A stretch of DNA of 64,000 nt from Reticulitermes lucifugus (GCA_026260175.1 JAKCWW010000126.1:1-64000), one strand, 5' to 3'. Shown: positions 47,846 through 59,700, numbered from the stretch's first letter. The notes: generated by a model not told the origin, from the sequence alone. Translations and numbers: made by a program.

Positions 47846-49130
47846 CATCAGAAGGAAAAGCAGGCGACAGGTAGGAACCGTAAAAACAAAGCAATGCTTT
47901 TTCGAACGTCAGTAGCATTGGAAAGAAAAGTGTTTTAACGTCGTTATCTTTTCAGGCTTCTCTAGGAAATGTCTGACTTTGGGCGGATAAAGTGATAAAG
48001 TAATTCCGTTTTTCCCTGTCAGGCTTCCATATAATCTTCATATCAATCCTACTCTTAACAGAAGGAAAGACGGAAGAAGCCTGAACCCTGTGTACCTTCC
48101 AATAAAAGTGACCTTCTGTAGGAAATCTGGGATCATCAAGGAAAGAGAGTAAATCCATTCTCTTTTTTCTCAGTCTTCAAAGGCTTGTATGAAGACTGCA
48201 ATTTTTGGACGTTATATCAATGGTGAGGTTTCGTAAAACGAATGAGATAGACCCTGACGACTCTGAATGTTGCATAGTGAAGAATGTTATAGGAGGAGGC
48301 TTTGGTTTTTTAAGGAGTTAACCCTTGAATTTCTTTAATAACTTACGAAAGCCATGAAAGTTTCAGCACGCTTCTACGTTCGTAGCCGAGATTTGCGCTG
48401 CTCATGTTCACAGTAAAAGATGCATCGACTTCTATCTAACCAAGTCGATGAATTGTTAGAGTGGAGGATTGTGAACATAATTCTACACATTGCATAAAAA
48501 TCCTTTTGTGAGCTGAAAATTAGCAACATGATACTACTTTGCCTACAAGAATCTTGTGAATATCTGAGTAATTAGAATTAATCCCACGTAGATAATGGGG
48601 AAACAGTGATGAAACAGTGCGGGGGCTGTGGCATTGCCCAGGGTTATTCAGCCCACATTGCACTCAATGTCCATCTCCTGCACTTGCTGAGTGCTGAAGA
48701 GGCGTTATTGTCCGCAGACTCCTCTGCAGGAACCGATAGGAAGGCTGTGTCTGTTGACGTCCCGTCAAGTTGCATGACATTGCTTTTCAACGTACGTTAT
48801 ACGCATAACTGCGCATTCTATTGTGCAACCAATGCTAGCTTGTTTAGTTTCTTCATCCAAGGAGACAGTTCGATATTCACCCTACCGCTACTGCACTCTC
48901 TGAGATTCCTTATGACGGAATAAATGAGCCGCAATATGTCAGTCAACTGACGAACATGGCCGGATAGCCCGAGTTAATTAGCAGGGACACTGATTTTTTT
49001 CTTCGTAATCGTGTTTAGATTAGCTTTCGCATCTCACAAGCTTCTTATACAAAAGGTAGAGCGGGCAAAGCTCTCCGTATTTGGTAGATATACCGGTGCT
49101 TTTAGATTTCAAGGCACAGAACGACTGTGT
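47846..49130. other. unassigned stretch, GC-richer patch at 48610-48780
   Basis: A plus frame of 105 codons at 48606-48923 has several cysteines near its start but no domain I recognise. I do not call it a gene. Confidence 0.4.
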
Positions 49131-49134
49131 TTAA

Positions 49135-49328
49135 CCCTTTAAGGACGAAACGTAATCCACTTTATTTAAAGATCCAGTCCGTACCGCGCAGTAAACACTT
49201 ATCACCTCGGTTATAAAAACCAATCAGTGAGTGTTTTATAGGCAAATATAAATACTCTGTGGGCAGAATGTAGAAATTTTAAATGTTAAAACCGGTGGTA
49301 TATACAGTAACCGCTAGGCTTTAAAGGG
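49135..49328. mobile_element. piggyBac-like MITE
   Basis: TTAA at 49131-49134 and 49329-49332 flanks a 194-bp element. Its ends are ccctttaaggacg and, reverse complemented, ccctttaaagcctag. TTAA duplication and CCC-starting inverted repeats are the signature of piggyBac-superfamily elements. No coding is present, so it would depend on a transposase elsewhere. Related fragments lie at 20061, 38553 and 63119. Confidence 0.8.
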
Positions 49329-49404
49329 TTAAAATACCGTAATTTCTATACGAGATTTAAGGTTCGTGAATTATAACAACTACATTACGTCATTGATCGA
49401 AGAA

Positions 49405-49585
49405 TACGAGAGTATGAAGCATTGGTGGAATGATACTGTCAGGGAAAACTGAGTACTCGGAGAAAAACTTAGTACCACTTCGTCCACCACAAATCCTACA
49501 TTACTGGCCTGGCATTGAACCCAGGCTCCTCGCGGTGAAAGACCGTCGACTATACACCGAAGCCATGATACAGCCTTGGGTAGAA
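49405..49585 (-). mobile_element. SINE-D copy
   Basis: On the minus strand a tRNA-like head (ggcttcggtgtatagtcg A-box region; ggttcaatgcc B-box) leads into gtggtggacgaagtggtac and tttttctccgagtactcag. It is the best copy of this family here. Confidence 0.7.
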
Positions 49586-51732
49586 ATTTATCTCGGCTTT
49601 TTCGATAGGAAAAAAATATTGCTATTACACTGGGGTTAGTGGGCGGCGACTTAAGGTAACTTTAAAGAAGGATCATGCGACGGTGTTCTTGTAGAAGGAA
49701 GAAAAAGGACGTGAACTAATATACATATTATATCTTTAGAGAGCCGTGTTGCAGAATGTTGCTGTATTTGTATTTTATCGATAAGCAAATCCAACTTTCA
49801 ACTCTTGAACTTCGCCTTCGAGTGAGTACCTGATTTGTATTTAGGAGGTGCTGCGCTGTTATCTCTAATAGACTCCCCGACTGACAATTTTCTTATAATT
49901 TTTCTCAATCTCTGAGAAAATATATGTAAGGTTCTGATTTTATTGTATTTTATTTATAGCTATCCGAAGGAAAATTTCGTTGTAGGACGTTAAAATAAAT
50001 TAATAACATTTTTCCTACAGGTTTTCACATCATTACACATTAATTATTCTGTTATTCGACGACCTTTCTATTTAGGGCAGGGGTCGGACATCTTTATGCC
50101 CCCCATAACGTCCAGTCACTGAGACTGGAAGAAATCTGCTCTGACACTGAATCACCTCCATTTTATTGGAAGACGTTTAGTCCCGACCACAGTGGCTGCC
50201 CAATCTGAAGGCGTTTCTACTGAATCCCAAACACTGGGATTTTAAATTCGCATTCTCCTCACGGCATGAATGTAGACTGCGTCTGACTTCTTAGACTACA
50301 TTCCTTTCAAAAAAGGAACAAATTAGGCTCATAAGATCATCACGTTGTATTCATGTCCTCATTTCCAATTTTGAACCAGTTGACGGAACCGAAAACACTG
50401 TTAGGAGAGGGAGAAAATGGCGCCACTTGCTTCAAGGCCTTCAGATGACGTATGCTAAACGATCTTGAAAGAATGTGTAACTTTTGTTAGGGTAATACTT
50501 TGTGGAATGTGGTATAAAATATGACAGCTGTAGCAAATTCTTATTTAGCTTTGAGTCTGATGGCAGTAACTAAGGGAACTTTGGCGTTAGATGAGCAAAA
50601 ACTGGTACAACGGCATACTCTTACAATAAGTATACATTACGTATACATCTTAATTTTTGAGTTAAAATACAAATACTGCTACTACCCAAACCGTTGAACG
50701 TTATGTGCAACAAATTGAAGGTACATAGAATCTATATTACGTAATAACTTCTGCGAAAAAAATAAAGTAAAAACATAATGCTTAGATTATAGTAATGTAT
50801 AAAGAGAAATCCATGCAGTATAAACTTAGATTTAAGTATAAGTTTTACCCGGAATTCCTTGCTTGTTTTGTGTTCCCCTCTGATTGCCGAAGCCCCGGGA
50901 TCGGCCAGTTCATCCTTCAAGTACCACAGCGCTTGTAAAAACTTCGTAATGTAGAAATATTTGTAAATAGAAGTGGACGGAGCTTCTACCACATAGAAGC
51001 TACAAGTAAAGAATGGGAGGGAGAAGCAGAATTTTTACTACATATTGAATTTTTGATAACAGAAAAAATATATATCATGGTTTCCCTTTTGATGAAGACA
51101 ATTAGACTCAGAAGGGATCACAGTTTTATTATTATATTAAAATGCCAAATGGAGATCGCACTATACATCACACCAGGTTATTAAATAGCCTATTATAAAA
51201 AGCACAGAGAACCCCAAGGATTATTTCTCCAAGCTGCCAAGAAGGCTTCTACTCGTATTTCTTACATGAGAAACAATGGTAGCCTTGAAAAAAATACGAG
51301 TAATCCTCATTAACTTGCTAGCGAAATTGGATAATGCCACTAAAATAAATAAAAATAGACCACCACAATCCACGCTTAAATTCACTTCACTTTGTCATTT
51401 TAATCTCGAAGGGATCTAGTACTCTCTGAATTATCTTCCCAACAAGAGCCGAATGTTGGTACAAAACAAGTCAAATGTTACTGATCACCGATTCAGGTGC
51501 CATCGACCTCTGATGAATACGACGAAATATTAAAACAGAGGTTAATGGCATCATTGGACAGTTGATGAATTACGAAGCTGCCTGGCTTAGTATTTGCAGT
51601 TTTAATAAGTAACGGGACGACTGCCAAAGACAAAAAACAACGCGCAATACTTGCCTTCTTCAGAATCCATTAGTCCTTCAAGTAGTCAGAAAATTAGTGG
51701 CTTTTAAACACCGACAAATTAAGATTAGAGTC
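49586..51732. other. long unassigned stretch
   Basis: No gene or repeat is recognised with confidence. Confidence 0.4.
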
Positions 51733-51918
51733 CTGTTGGATGTGACACCGTGTCGATTGGTAAATATTTACCGACTTTTCGGAAGAGCTGGCCACCTAAA
51801 TATCCAGGGCTCCAAAAGAAATCTTTTGGACTGTTCGGGTCCTGCATCTGGAGAAGGTACGCTCCTCAGAAACATCGATAAATATTTACCAGTCGACAAG
51901 GCGTAACATCCCACAAGC
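51733..51918. repeat. DVTP-type foldback element, full copy
   Basis: Inverted ends gttggatgtgacaccgtg and (reverse complement) tgtgggatgttacgccttg extend through a shared gtcga(t/c)tggtaaatattta block. The plus frame reads VLLDVTPCRLV, YRLFGR, LRNIDKYLPVDKA, a spurious translation I recognise from insect annotation. A stem-loop/GAAAC motif lies inside the right arm (51847-51877). Confidence 0.65.
51847..51877 (+). other. stem-loop/GAAAC motif, copy 12
   Basis: TCTGGAGAAGGTACGCTCCTC followed by AGAAACATCG. It has a GGAG/CTCC stem. It lies in the right arm of the DVTP-type element. Confidence 0.45.
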
Positions 51919-52394
51919 CTTGAATCTTCATTCACATCACTTCGAGAACCTCAGATCTATCACTGTGTTCACAAGAGTGTCAAAATGGCCTTCATTCTGA
52001 GGCATAAGAAACCAGTCCTCATTTTCGTGCCCATTTTGTATAATTCGTTCAATTCCTATTCTTCCACTTACGCTTAGACCTTCCATTCAGATATTGTAAG
52101 TCAATTTTATATACGTTTCCACACATATTCCATATTCATTTCCTCCTTTCGTAAAAAGCAAAATCTATGAAGTTCCTCAATGTGAAGCCTCACCCATCTC
52201 CTCTTACTTCCTCTGTTTCAGGTCAAGTCATCCCACTCTACCCCGTTCTCAATTTTTCCCACATTGCGTTAACAATCGGATAGCATCCGACTGTTAACAC
52301 GAGATTTTTGGTTTGATTGCCATACGGGTACACAACACAAAAACTTCACTACTCCGTTTGTATACGTGTGTACATTAGGCCTATATGTTCCTTC

Positions 52395-52640
52395 GAGGGA
52401 AGGATATGAAGTGTAACATCTGGAAACAAAGTGGTTAGGAAAATATTTGTGCCTAAGGAGGATGAAGTAGCAATAGTGGCCTCTCTTTTGAATATGGTAA
52501 TGAATTTTCGGGTTCCATAAAAGTGTGGAATAAATTTGACTCTCTGAGCGACTAATGGCTTTTCAAGAAGAACTGCGCTTGGTGGAGTTATTTAGTTACG
52601 GAAAAGGAAGAAAATGAACGATTAAGGATACGTGCAAGAG
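52395..52640 (-). repeat. repeat U fragment (5' part)
   Basis: On the minus strand: AQFFLKSH, SLRESNLFHTFMEPENSL, PYSKERPLLLLH. This parallels the AWKRILLKKLLVPHLVKE-ILWNLK segment of 41390-42050. Confidence 0.45.
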
Positions 52641-52939
52641 GAATCCCAGTAAGTTACGACAAACGAAATGTGGATGCTACAAGACACTCCTATGCTACAG
52701 ACTTCTGATGAGAACAGCGAAACGGAAATTTTAAAAGGAAATGTCGCGAATATGAAAGGGAGATGGAACTGATGGCGATGCAAAGTTCTGGCCATGGCTA
52801 ATAGCGGTATTCGATAGTCATAATCTTTAGCCCCACTGTGAATACGAAATGTGATTTATCTCTCCTTGAGGGATGAGTGACAAATTATGGAATAAATTAT
52901 CAAGGAAGAGTATTTAGACCTAAAAGCTATTAATTATAC

Positions 52940-53260
52940 GGCACAGTGCAGAAATGAAAGCAATCAGAGAAAAAAGGGAGTAACACAGTTCTGGAAAGAA
53001 TGGGAAATAACATGTTAAAATGTTATGAAAGTATATCACACATGGGAGACGACAGATGGCCTAAGAGAATATTAAACTCATCGTCGGAAGCAGAAAAATA
53101 AAACGAAAACCCGAAATGAAGTGAGAAAGAGAAGTGGAAGTGTGATGAAGCAGAAGAATCTAACATCTGAAGACGCACTTAACCGTCAAATATGTCGAAA
53201 AGTGGCTGAGAACCAATAACCGGTGTAATACTGGAAAACCGTTATAAATACAATGCAGAG
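52940..53260 (+). mobile_element. possible LINE C-terminal relic
   Basis: A frame reads HMGDDRWPKRILNSSSEAEK with basic residues following, then RQICRKVAENQ and NRYKYNAEN. This resembles the 'GH-x-x-R-M...RWP' and 'R.RGRP' tail of RTE/Jockey-type LINEs. It is strongly decayed. Confidence 0.4.
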
Positions 53261-53429
53261 AATTACAAAGCAGAGAGATTCAGAGTCTTCGTTTCTTAAA
53301 TAATATTTCCCTGTTGATTTAAAATAAAAAAAACATAAATTAATTGCAAAGCTACGAGAATTTCATACACGTACCAGTAAGGCTGAAGTTTATCCAAAAC
53401 GTAAGTACAAAATTCAGCAATTACCGCAC

Positions 53430-53590
53430 ACATAACATCGCGTCTCCATTACAAAGACCTAGCAGTTTATACTGTTTTACGGAAATTATTCCTATTAATT
53501 TTGAGAATGGCATAAATCAAATAAGTACATATTATGGGAAAACTGAGGCTAATGATAAAGTTGGTGGTACTTGTACAACTGCTTCTTAAA
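53430..53590 (+). repeat. repeat H copy 2 (unclassified)
   Basis: It reads HNIASPLQRPSSLYC, TEIIPINFENG, YYGKTEAND, KVGGTCTT. It is paired with 26434-26640 on the other strand; see that entry for the alignment. Confidence 0.55.
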
Positions 53591-54999
53591 GGAATTAATG
53601 TTTTTAGGAGCATAAACAACGCTGAGCACAGTTCTAAAGCAAGTGACTGCCACAAGGTCCAACAAACGTAACAATTTTCATGAAAAAAACTGATGCTTTA
53701 AAAATACAGATTATCAGGGTATATTTTGCCTCTGTGTAAGATCCTATGTTGCCGGTAACATTCTTCGTGTGACTAAAACAAAAAGAAAATTAATCTATTA
53801 TTATAAATATGGGAACTTTCACGATGAATCTGTATTTCTAAAGAAAGACCGCTCTCACAAGAGAAATTCAGTACTTCCGTCCACACATTTTTAAGATGTA
53901 TTGTTGAAGGTTAAAATTAAATATAATCTCTTCGATTGTTACATGTGATTATCAATCGATACTTCTCTATTTAAAAAAAATCCACGTGAAGAAAAATTTT
54001 ATCTTCTTTATTGTTGAAAATATTCAGCCAAATCAAACGTAGCAGCCTAGACGAAAATGTTGCCTTCGAAATGTGAGAATGAAGGACTCCATGGAATACA
54101 ATAATACCAGCGGCCTAAGAAAAATCTAAGCCTGAAACTTAAAGGAACAGACACACAAATGAAGTCTGCAAATCTAAGCAAGGACATGGGAAAGCAATCT
54201 TTCATTTCTCATGTAGTAACACTAGAGTTCTAAGAACTAGAAATAAAAACTCGCAGGAAAAGGGATAGATTGGAAGACAGACAGAAGGGGGAGCTGTTGA
54301 TATAATAGCCGAGCATGCATGGGGCGTGTCTTTGAGAGAAGCGGCTGTTAGCCTCGAGATTGTGGCGCCCATTTCGCTACACCGCGTCGGAAATTTGATT
54401 CCTCAAGCCGGTTTTACTTATAGTTAAGTGAATTGAAGTTAGGAACCACAAAAGTGAGACCCACTTTCTTAATCGCTCCTCTTTATTTCCTGTCCTCTTT
54501 TCCTTCTTCTTCTCCCAAATCTTGTCATTCTTGTATTTTCTCTTTTTCCGTTCCTTCGCCTACTAAATCTGCTATATATTTTCTTCCTCCTCTTCTTGAA
54601 TTCCTCCTTCCTGTGTTCCTAATGGCAACACGGCTGGGAAGATCTTAATAGAGGTCTAGCACCTGAGAACTGTGCAGACGTCTAAGAACTGCGTCGAGTG
54701 TAATAAGAATGAGACATAAAAGAAGCAACCACAAACCTAAATCCATGAATCAGAAACATTCAGACGCTCTGTATCTGAGATAGTCAAGGAAATCTGACCC
54801 TTTTGTAGAACCCGAGGATTCAGTAGTCGACAGGAGGAGTGATTTTTCTCTCCATCATCCCGTTCCGACCTACTCCAGACAATATCTCTTGTGCCCAGAT
54901 TGTGAGGCTAACCACACTCATTAACCCAACATGTAATGCTTATAATTTGTGGCATTTTCCTCTCAGGTCCCGATAAATCGCTACGGATTGATACCTTTA
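53591..54999. other. unassigned stretch
   Basis: A pyrimidine-rich run lies at 54475-54620. A tRNA-like remnant lies near 54340-54410. Confidence 0.4.
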
Positions 55000-55010
55000 T
55001 TAGGCTATTA

Positions 55011-55269
55011 CTTTTCCTTTTTTTATGGCGCAACAGCCCCTAGTGGGTCAGGGCCTCCTCATTATCGAGGCTTCACGATCACACTCAGACACACTACACT
55101 CGGTAGGAGTCCTCTGGATGAGTGATCGGCCCGTCGCAGAGACCTCTACGTCACAACACAACACTCACAAGAGACAGACATCCATGATCCCGGCGGGGTT
55201 CGAAACTAAATCCCAGCAAGCGAACGGCCGCAGACCCACGCCTTAGACCGCGCGGCCACTGGGATCGGC
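55011..55269 (-). mobile_element. SINE-A copy 4
   Basis: On the minus strand the head starts gatcccagtggccgcgcgg, and the A-box is intact; the B-box has decayed. The tail ends gctgttgcgccat followed by an A-rich run (T-rich on plus, 55011-55024). Target duplications ttaggctatta (55000-55010) and ttaggccatta (55270-55280) agree at 10 of 11 positions. Confidence 0.9.
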
Positions 55270-55280
55270 TTAGGCCATTA

Positions 55281-56104
55281 TAAATGACTAAATCAGACTA
55301 CTTACGAGCCTCTACCCATTTAAGTGTACACAGGCATGAATGCAAACAGTGATTCCCAGATAAGAATAATACTGTTTCGATTACTGTGATGCTTCACCAA
55401 GGAAACCGACTAAAGCCCTAATGCATTTGACTTGTATTCAGGAAATATCCAGTTCCAATATCTGTCGGGATATACACTATCCTGCCTAAGATTTTCGCTT
55501 CTTTCTTCAGTCCCTCTAGGCAAATGCCGGGATAATGGTTTAAATTGTGACACAAAAGCCTGCTTCTGCATAATCCACTCTTCCATATCATCCCATAAGT
55601 CGACTTTATGAATACTTTCAGTTGTTGACTGCTTCGTAAAGTAAACTAGAAATAAAGTAAACCAACAATGACACGGTTAAGTATGTCAGCATATCTCGCA
55701 CGAAGAGGGCCATCTTTATTTGACATCTCTGATCATAAAACAGCGCCTTACGTCTCGGTTGTAAACTTGCTTTGACGTGTTCTCTTGTCTGTGATTCGTC
55801 AGGTGCACACGTCGCTTCAGGAGATGGATCGACTTCTCCTGTCCTGCGGTCACGATTTTGTCCCTGTGTATTTTCACCAGCAATGTGTTTTAGAAGACCG
55901 CACTGCCCTTCTGCACCTGAATCATGACTTATCAGATAAAGGTAGACTTTTCCTGTGCTTAATTAATTATCACGCTATGACGGCATATGGGAGAGTAGCA
56001 GTATAGCACCACACAAAAGACAAGCCGAAAAATGGAGTGTGTCTAATTCTGCACGTTTCCAGTACAGGATTAAAAATGTGTCCAAATGAATTTATCTTCT
56101 TCAG
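55281..56104. other. unassigned stretch
   Basis: A 73-codon plus frame at 55785-56006 is compositionally protein-like but unrecognised. Confidence 0.4.
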
Positions 56105-56400
56105 TGAGTACTTTGCACAACAGTACGATCTGTACCTGAAATGCATCAGATATTCTTAACCTCGACACTAGTTGGAGGCGAGTGACAAGTTCACGTCCAG
56201 ACCACTTCAGGCCTGGGGCAAGAGCTCCCAGTACCGTTTGAACAGGTGGATGGGTGGGTGGGCGTCTTGACGCTTCGGAGTAGAGATACATTTGTTGCAC
56301 TTGCCGAGAATCGAACAATGACTCTCTGGTCACCCAGCCTGTGTTCTGCCACTATACTGGCTGCAATATTCCGGCTTCTGGCCTACCAGATACTCAGCCG
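56105..56400 (-). mobile_element. SINE-C copy, reverse orientation
   Basis: On the minus strand a head with B-box-like ttgttcgattctcgg leads into 'ctccgaagcgtcaagacgcc', 'ccacccatccacctg' and 'actagtgtcgaggtta'. The spurious frame reads LFDSRQVQ, ASRRPPTHPPVQ, GALAPGLKWSGRE, parallel to SINE-C at 11036. Confidence 0.7.
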
Positions 56401-56833
56401 AACACATGAACCTATTCTATTGTGACGTCGATGGTGGCAGGTAATTTGAATCTCTACTAACCCTGTATATTATATTAGTTACATTATAAACCATCTGCCT
56501 TACCATATAAAATCTCTGTATTTTGCCTACAAAACACATGCGTTTCAAGATTTGATCCCGGACCTCTCGATACGAAACACAAATGCTAACCACTCACCTG
56601 CGAAGGAAAGCAAGAGAGCTTCTTAACAATGGCAGAAAGCAACATAAATGAAGAATCCGCCGATTGCAGACGGTGTCATGACAGCTGTCTTCCGGGTCTT
56701 CGGGGTCACCCAAGTCGATTCCCTGCCAAGTGGAACTACAACGGTTTCCGAATATTCCTCGTATATTAAATGAATATAAATAGGAATGCATATCTTATAT
56801 AAGACGGCAAAATTACTGAGAGGAAATATGATT

Positions 56834-56873
<40 letters not shown>

Positions 56874-58199
56874 CCAATAAACATTCAGATTTCTGAAAGT
56901 AACTGGCTGACAAGCACTTGAATAACTATTTTACAGTCGAGACTTAGTTGTCAATGAATTTCACCTATCTGGGACGCTGACGGAATTAAAAGAAGACCAT
57001 AAATTTTAATATGATGAGTAGATGCATCAGAATGAACAAATTTCCTTAGATAGTTTCGAAACATTCGCACGACTTAAGGTCTGACCCATCCAACTTCCGT
57101 ATTATCGTATTACCAGAAACACAGTTCTTAAGACACAGAAATATAGTATTCAGCCTTTAAAGTAATTGACTGTAACTAAAATTCGAGCCGTAGGGATTCG
57201 TATGGAGATTCAGAAAACCTGACAGCTGGTGTAAAGGGCCTATACAGACCTACACGTTTGCATGTAAGTGTAACACAGAACCGTCTATCACAGAACGCAA
57301 GACAGGTAACTTCCAAACTAACAGCAAAACGAGATGCTTAATTTAATAGAAATGTCGGATTTCTACTGTCGGACACGCACTGATAATTGTCAAGATTTTG
57401 TTGCGTCATTAGACCATTTCTCCAATCGGAGACGTTTCCTCAACATTCGTCTTTTTAAAAGGAGGAGTTCAAAGTCATCACCAACATTTATGGGAATGAC
57501 GGAACAACGCGGTTGAGTGGATACTCGAGAGGTTACGGTTTCGATTCTCCTCCCCGATGTAGGATAACTTGAGGTTTCTTGTGGTGTTTCTTCGTATCTA
57601 TAAATTCTTGGCTGCTGCCTTCAAAGAGGGAAGGACAGTTTACTTTCATCTACTTCCCAAATCACTCACATGCATGCTTCCATTTAAAATATATGGAGCT
57701 TTACAATTTTTGTAAAAGAAAAGAGGAATCTTAAGAGTCGTTAGGTACATTATCACTAAACGACTTCTGTCTTAGATGAGAACAAGACAGGCGTTTACGT
57801 ATAGCGTAATACCGAGGCTCTTTTGGATTTACATGCTGCATGCGTCTTAGCTCGTCATATAATTTAATCCACTGGAGTAACTAGTATTTTATTTTTCATA
57901 ATTGTAAACATGTTACAAAAATTGTTAGACCTACTGATGTTACAGCCTGACATCATGCTTATTTGAAGAGTTGTTTACGTCTGTGTTAAATTTATCAGTA
58001 AAACACAATCTCAAAATTCCTACTAGTGCAAATTTGTTTATCATTGCTGACTTCCAACAATATTTCATACATGATTGCTAGGTGTACTCATAGTCTATCT
58101 ACATACCAAATTTTCCTTTCCCAGATGTAATCAATAACAATAAAATATTGTTCTTGACCGTCTATATTTTCCTTCATTACGCACAGTGTAAATCATCAA
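56401..58199. other. unassigned stretch with (TA)n
   Basis: A (TA)n tract of about 17 units lies at 56836-56870. tRNA-like remnants lie near 56550-56600 and 57508-57556. No gene is recognised. Confidence 0.45.
56836..56870. repeat. (TA)n microsatellite
   Basis: About 17 uninterrupted units. Confidence 0.97.
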
Positions 58200-58410
58200 A
58201 CAATAACTTCATTTGAGTAAAATAACAGAACTGTCATTTTCTTCCGATTTCAACAACAACATTATTGGACAACAAATCTTAGCAAAAATCCACAGAACAA
58301 ACTTCACGAAAATATGTACAGACAGAGCCAAACTGTTGCATACGGACGAATGGTCAGACAGATATAACAAAACTAACAGTCGCTTTTCGCATTTTTTCAA
58401 ACAGGCCGAA
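58200..58410 (+). repeat. interspersed repeat with TDEWSDRYNKTNSRFS translation
   Basis: The frame LSFSSDFNNN, KIHRTNFTKICTDRAKLL, TDEWSDRYNKTNSRFSHF matches a dispersed insect repeat I recognise; class unknown. It is not a host gene: the frame is short and open only by chance preservation. Confidence 0.5.
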
Positions 58411-58902
58411 AAATTGATAATGAACTTACTTCAAATTGTCTAAACACAGGACCTTGCTGGTTCGAAATATGTCAGATATAATGAATGAATAGCAACTGAG
58501 AAACGAGCGATGGAAGAATTTGGAAGGAAGTGATCGTTGCCTATTTGAGTTAATGGCCGCACATTTGCGCGGAAGGAATGCAAGAAAACACGAAATCCCT
58601 CATTTAGGATAGTCGGTATTCCCGGCCGAAATCCGAAAAAATGAACTTTCAGAATATAAGTCTACAAAGCTACTGCCACACCGTCCTGCTTATTACTTCT
58701 ACATGTACCCTTTCTTCGCGCTGCAACATATGTCGGCTATAACCAACTTGATGCTGCAGAGTCATTGTAGAAAAGTCGACAGTACTTTGTAACTGGCCAA
58801 GAAAATTCCTCGACTTTCACAGAAATATAAGGTTGATTATCAAGCACGCGTTATTGGAACGAACAGTGATCAAGTATGCATGGAGTAATTCAGAAGCACA
58901 TA

Positions 58903-59245
58903 CGGTGTGTAACAATTAAGTTTACGAGTTATATTTCATAACTTCCCCACTAACAGTCCCTGTCACCTTCACAGCATCCTCCTTGCCCAACAGTGCCGTT
59001 TACACTGCTAAACGCACTGCTGGAACTCCTCTTCTGAATTCTCTTCAGGATGGTCATGGCATGTTTTTGAATGTCGATAAAGTTTGACAATCTCTACCCC
59101 TTTAAAGGGGTTTTGAGATATGGGAAAAGCCAAAAGGCTCACTGGGCCATATCTGGCGAATACGACGGATGGTCCAAAGTTGTTGTCAAATTTTTGGACA
59201 CAAAGTTCCCGGACAGCGAGTTTGTCATAATCACTGGCATTGTCA
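58903..59245 (-). mobile_element. mariner-type transposase relic, 3' end, minus strand
   Basis: On the minus strand from 59245 down: NDNASDYDKLAVREL, then PSYSPDMA, WLFPYLKTPLKG, FIDIQKHAMTIL, EEFQQC and a decayed GD end. NDNA and PSYSPD correspond to the second and third acidic catalytic motifs of mariner DD34D transposases. Two in-frame stops and frameshifts kill it. The likely element terminus begins at 58903 (cggtgtgtaacaattaag) beside a TA at 58901-58902, the expected mariner target. Its N-terminal two thirds are missing: the sequence switches strand at about 59245. Confidence 0.8.
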
Positions 59246-59700
59246 TTAGTCCAAATGAAGAAAACGCTTATTTGTTTCTTGACCAGAAGGACATTGTTCA
59301 CTTTGAGTATCTTGAAGAAGGTCAAACAGTGGATCAACATTGTTACTTGGAGATACTCGTACGGTTGCACGAGGCTTTTCTTCAAACAAGAACTGAAATT
59401 TGGCCTGATGCTTGCATATTACATCCAAATAATACCTTTGCCATAAAGCCCATGCTGTTCTGGAGTTTTTGGTAAAAAATTCGCAAAACGTTTGGCTCTT
59501 CCAAAACTGGAAACCGTTTTGAAGGGCCACATCTTTTCAAGCAATTTCGACAATAATTAACATGCGATAACCATCCTGTACAGCATTCTAGAAGAATAGC
59601 AGCAGCAGCAATGCTTTGAAGAGTGGAAACAGGAATCACTAAACTGGTTGTTGCGCAAGGAGACTAATTCGAAGGTGAAAAGCATTATTATCAGGTAAGT
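59246..59700 (+). mobile_element. mariner-type transposase relic, central to 3' part, plus strand
   Basis: On the plus strand: QMKKTLICF, a frameshift, DQKDIVHFEYLEEGQTV, CYLEILVRLHEAF, ILHPNN, a frameshift, LEFLVKNSQN, then WLFQNWK/LPKLETVLKG and CFEEWKQESLNW. The first catalytic Asp region and ILHPNN (normally ILHHDN) are recognisable. The segment with the third motif (YSPD) is deleted between LEFLVKNSQ and WLF. It is dead. It points away from the minus-strand relic and overlaps it in content, so these are two copies joined head to head. Confidence 0.8.

Noticed and set aside
47594-47938. 114-codon frame as a gene
   Set aside because: Its middle is the SINE-D body, which recurs at 49405-49585 and 4315-4440.
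48606-48923. 105-codon frame with early cysteines as a small secreted or zinc-binding protein
   Set aside because: No signal peptide pattern, no ordered Cys/His spacing, and no recognisable relative.
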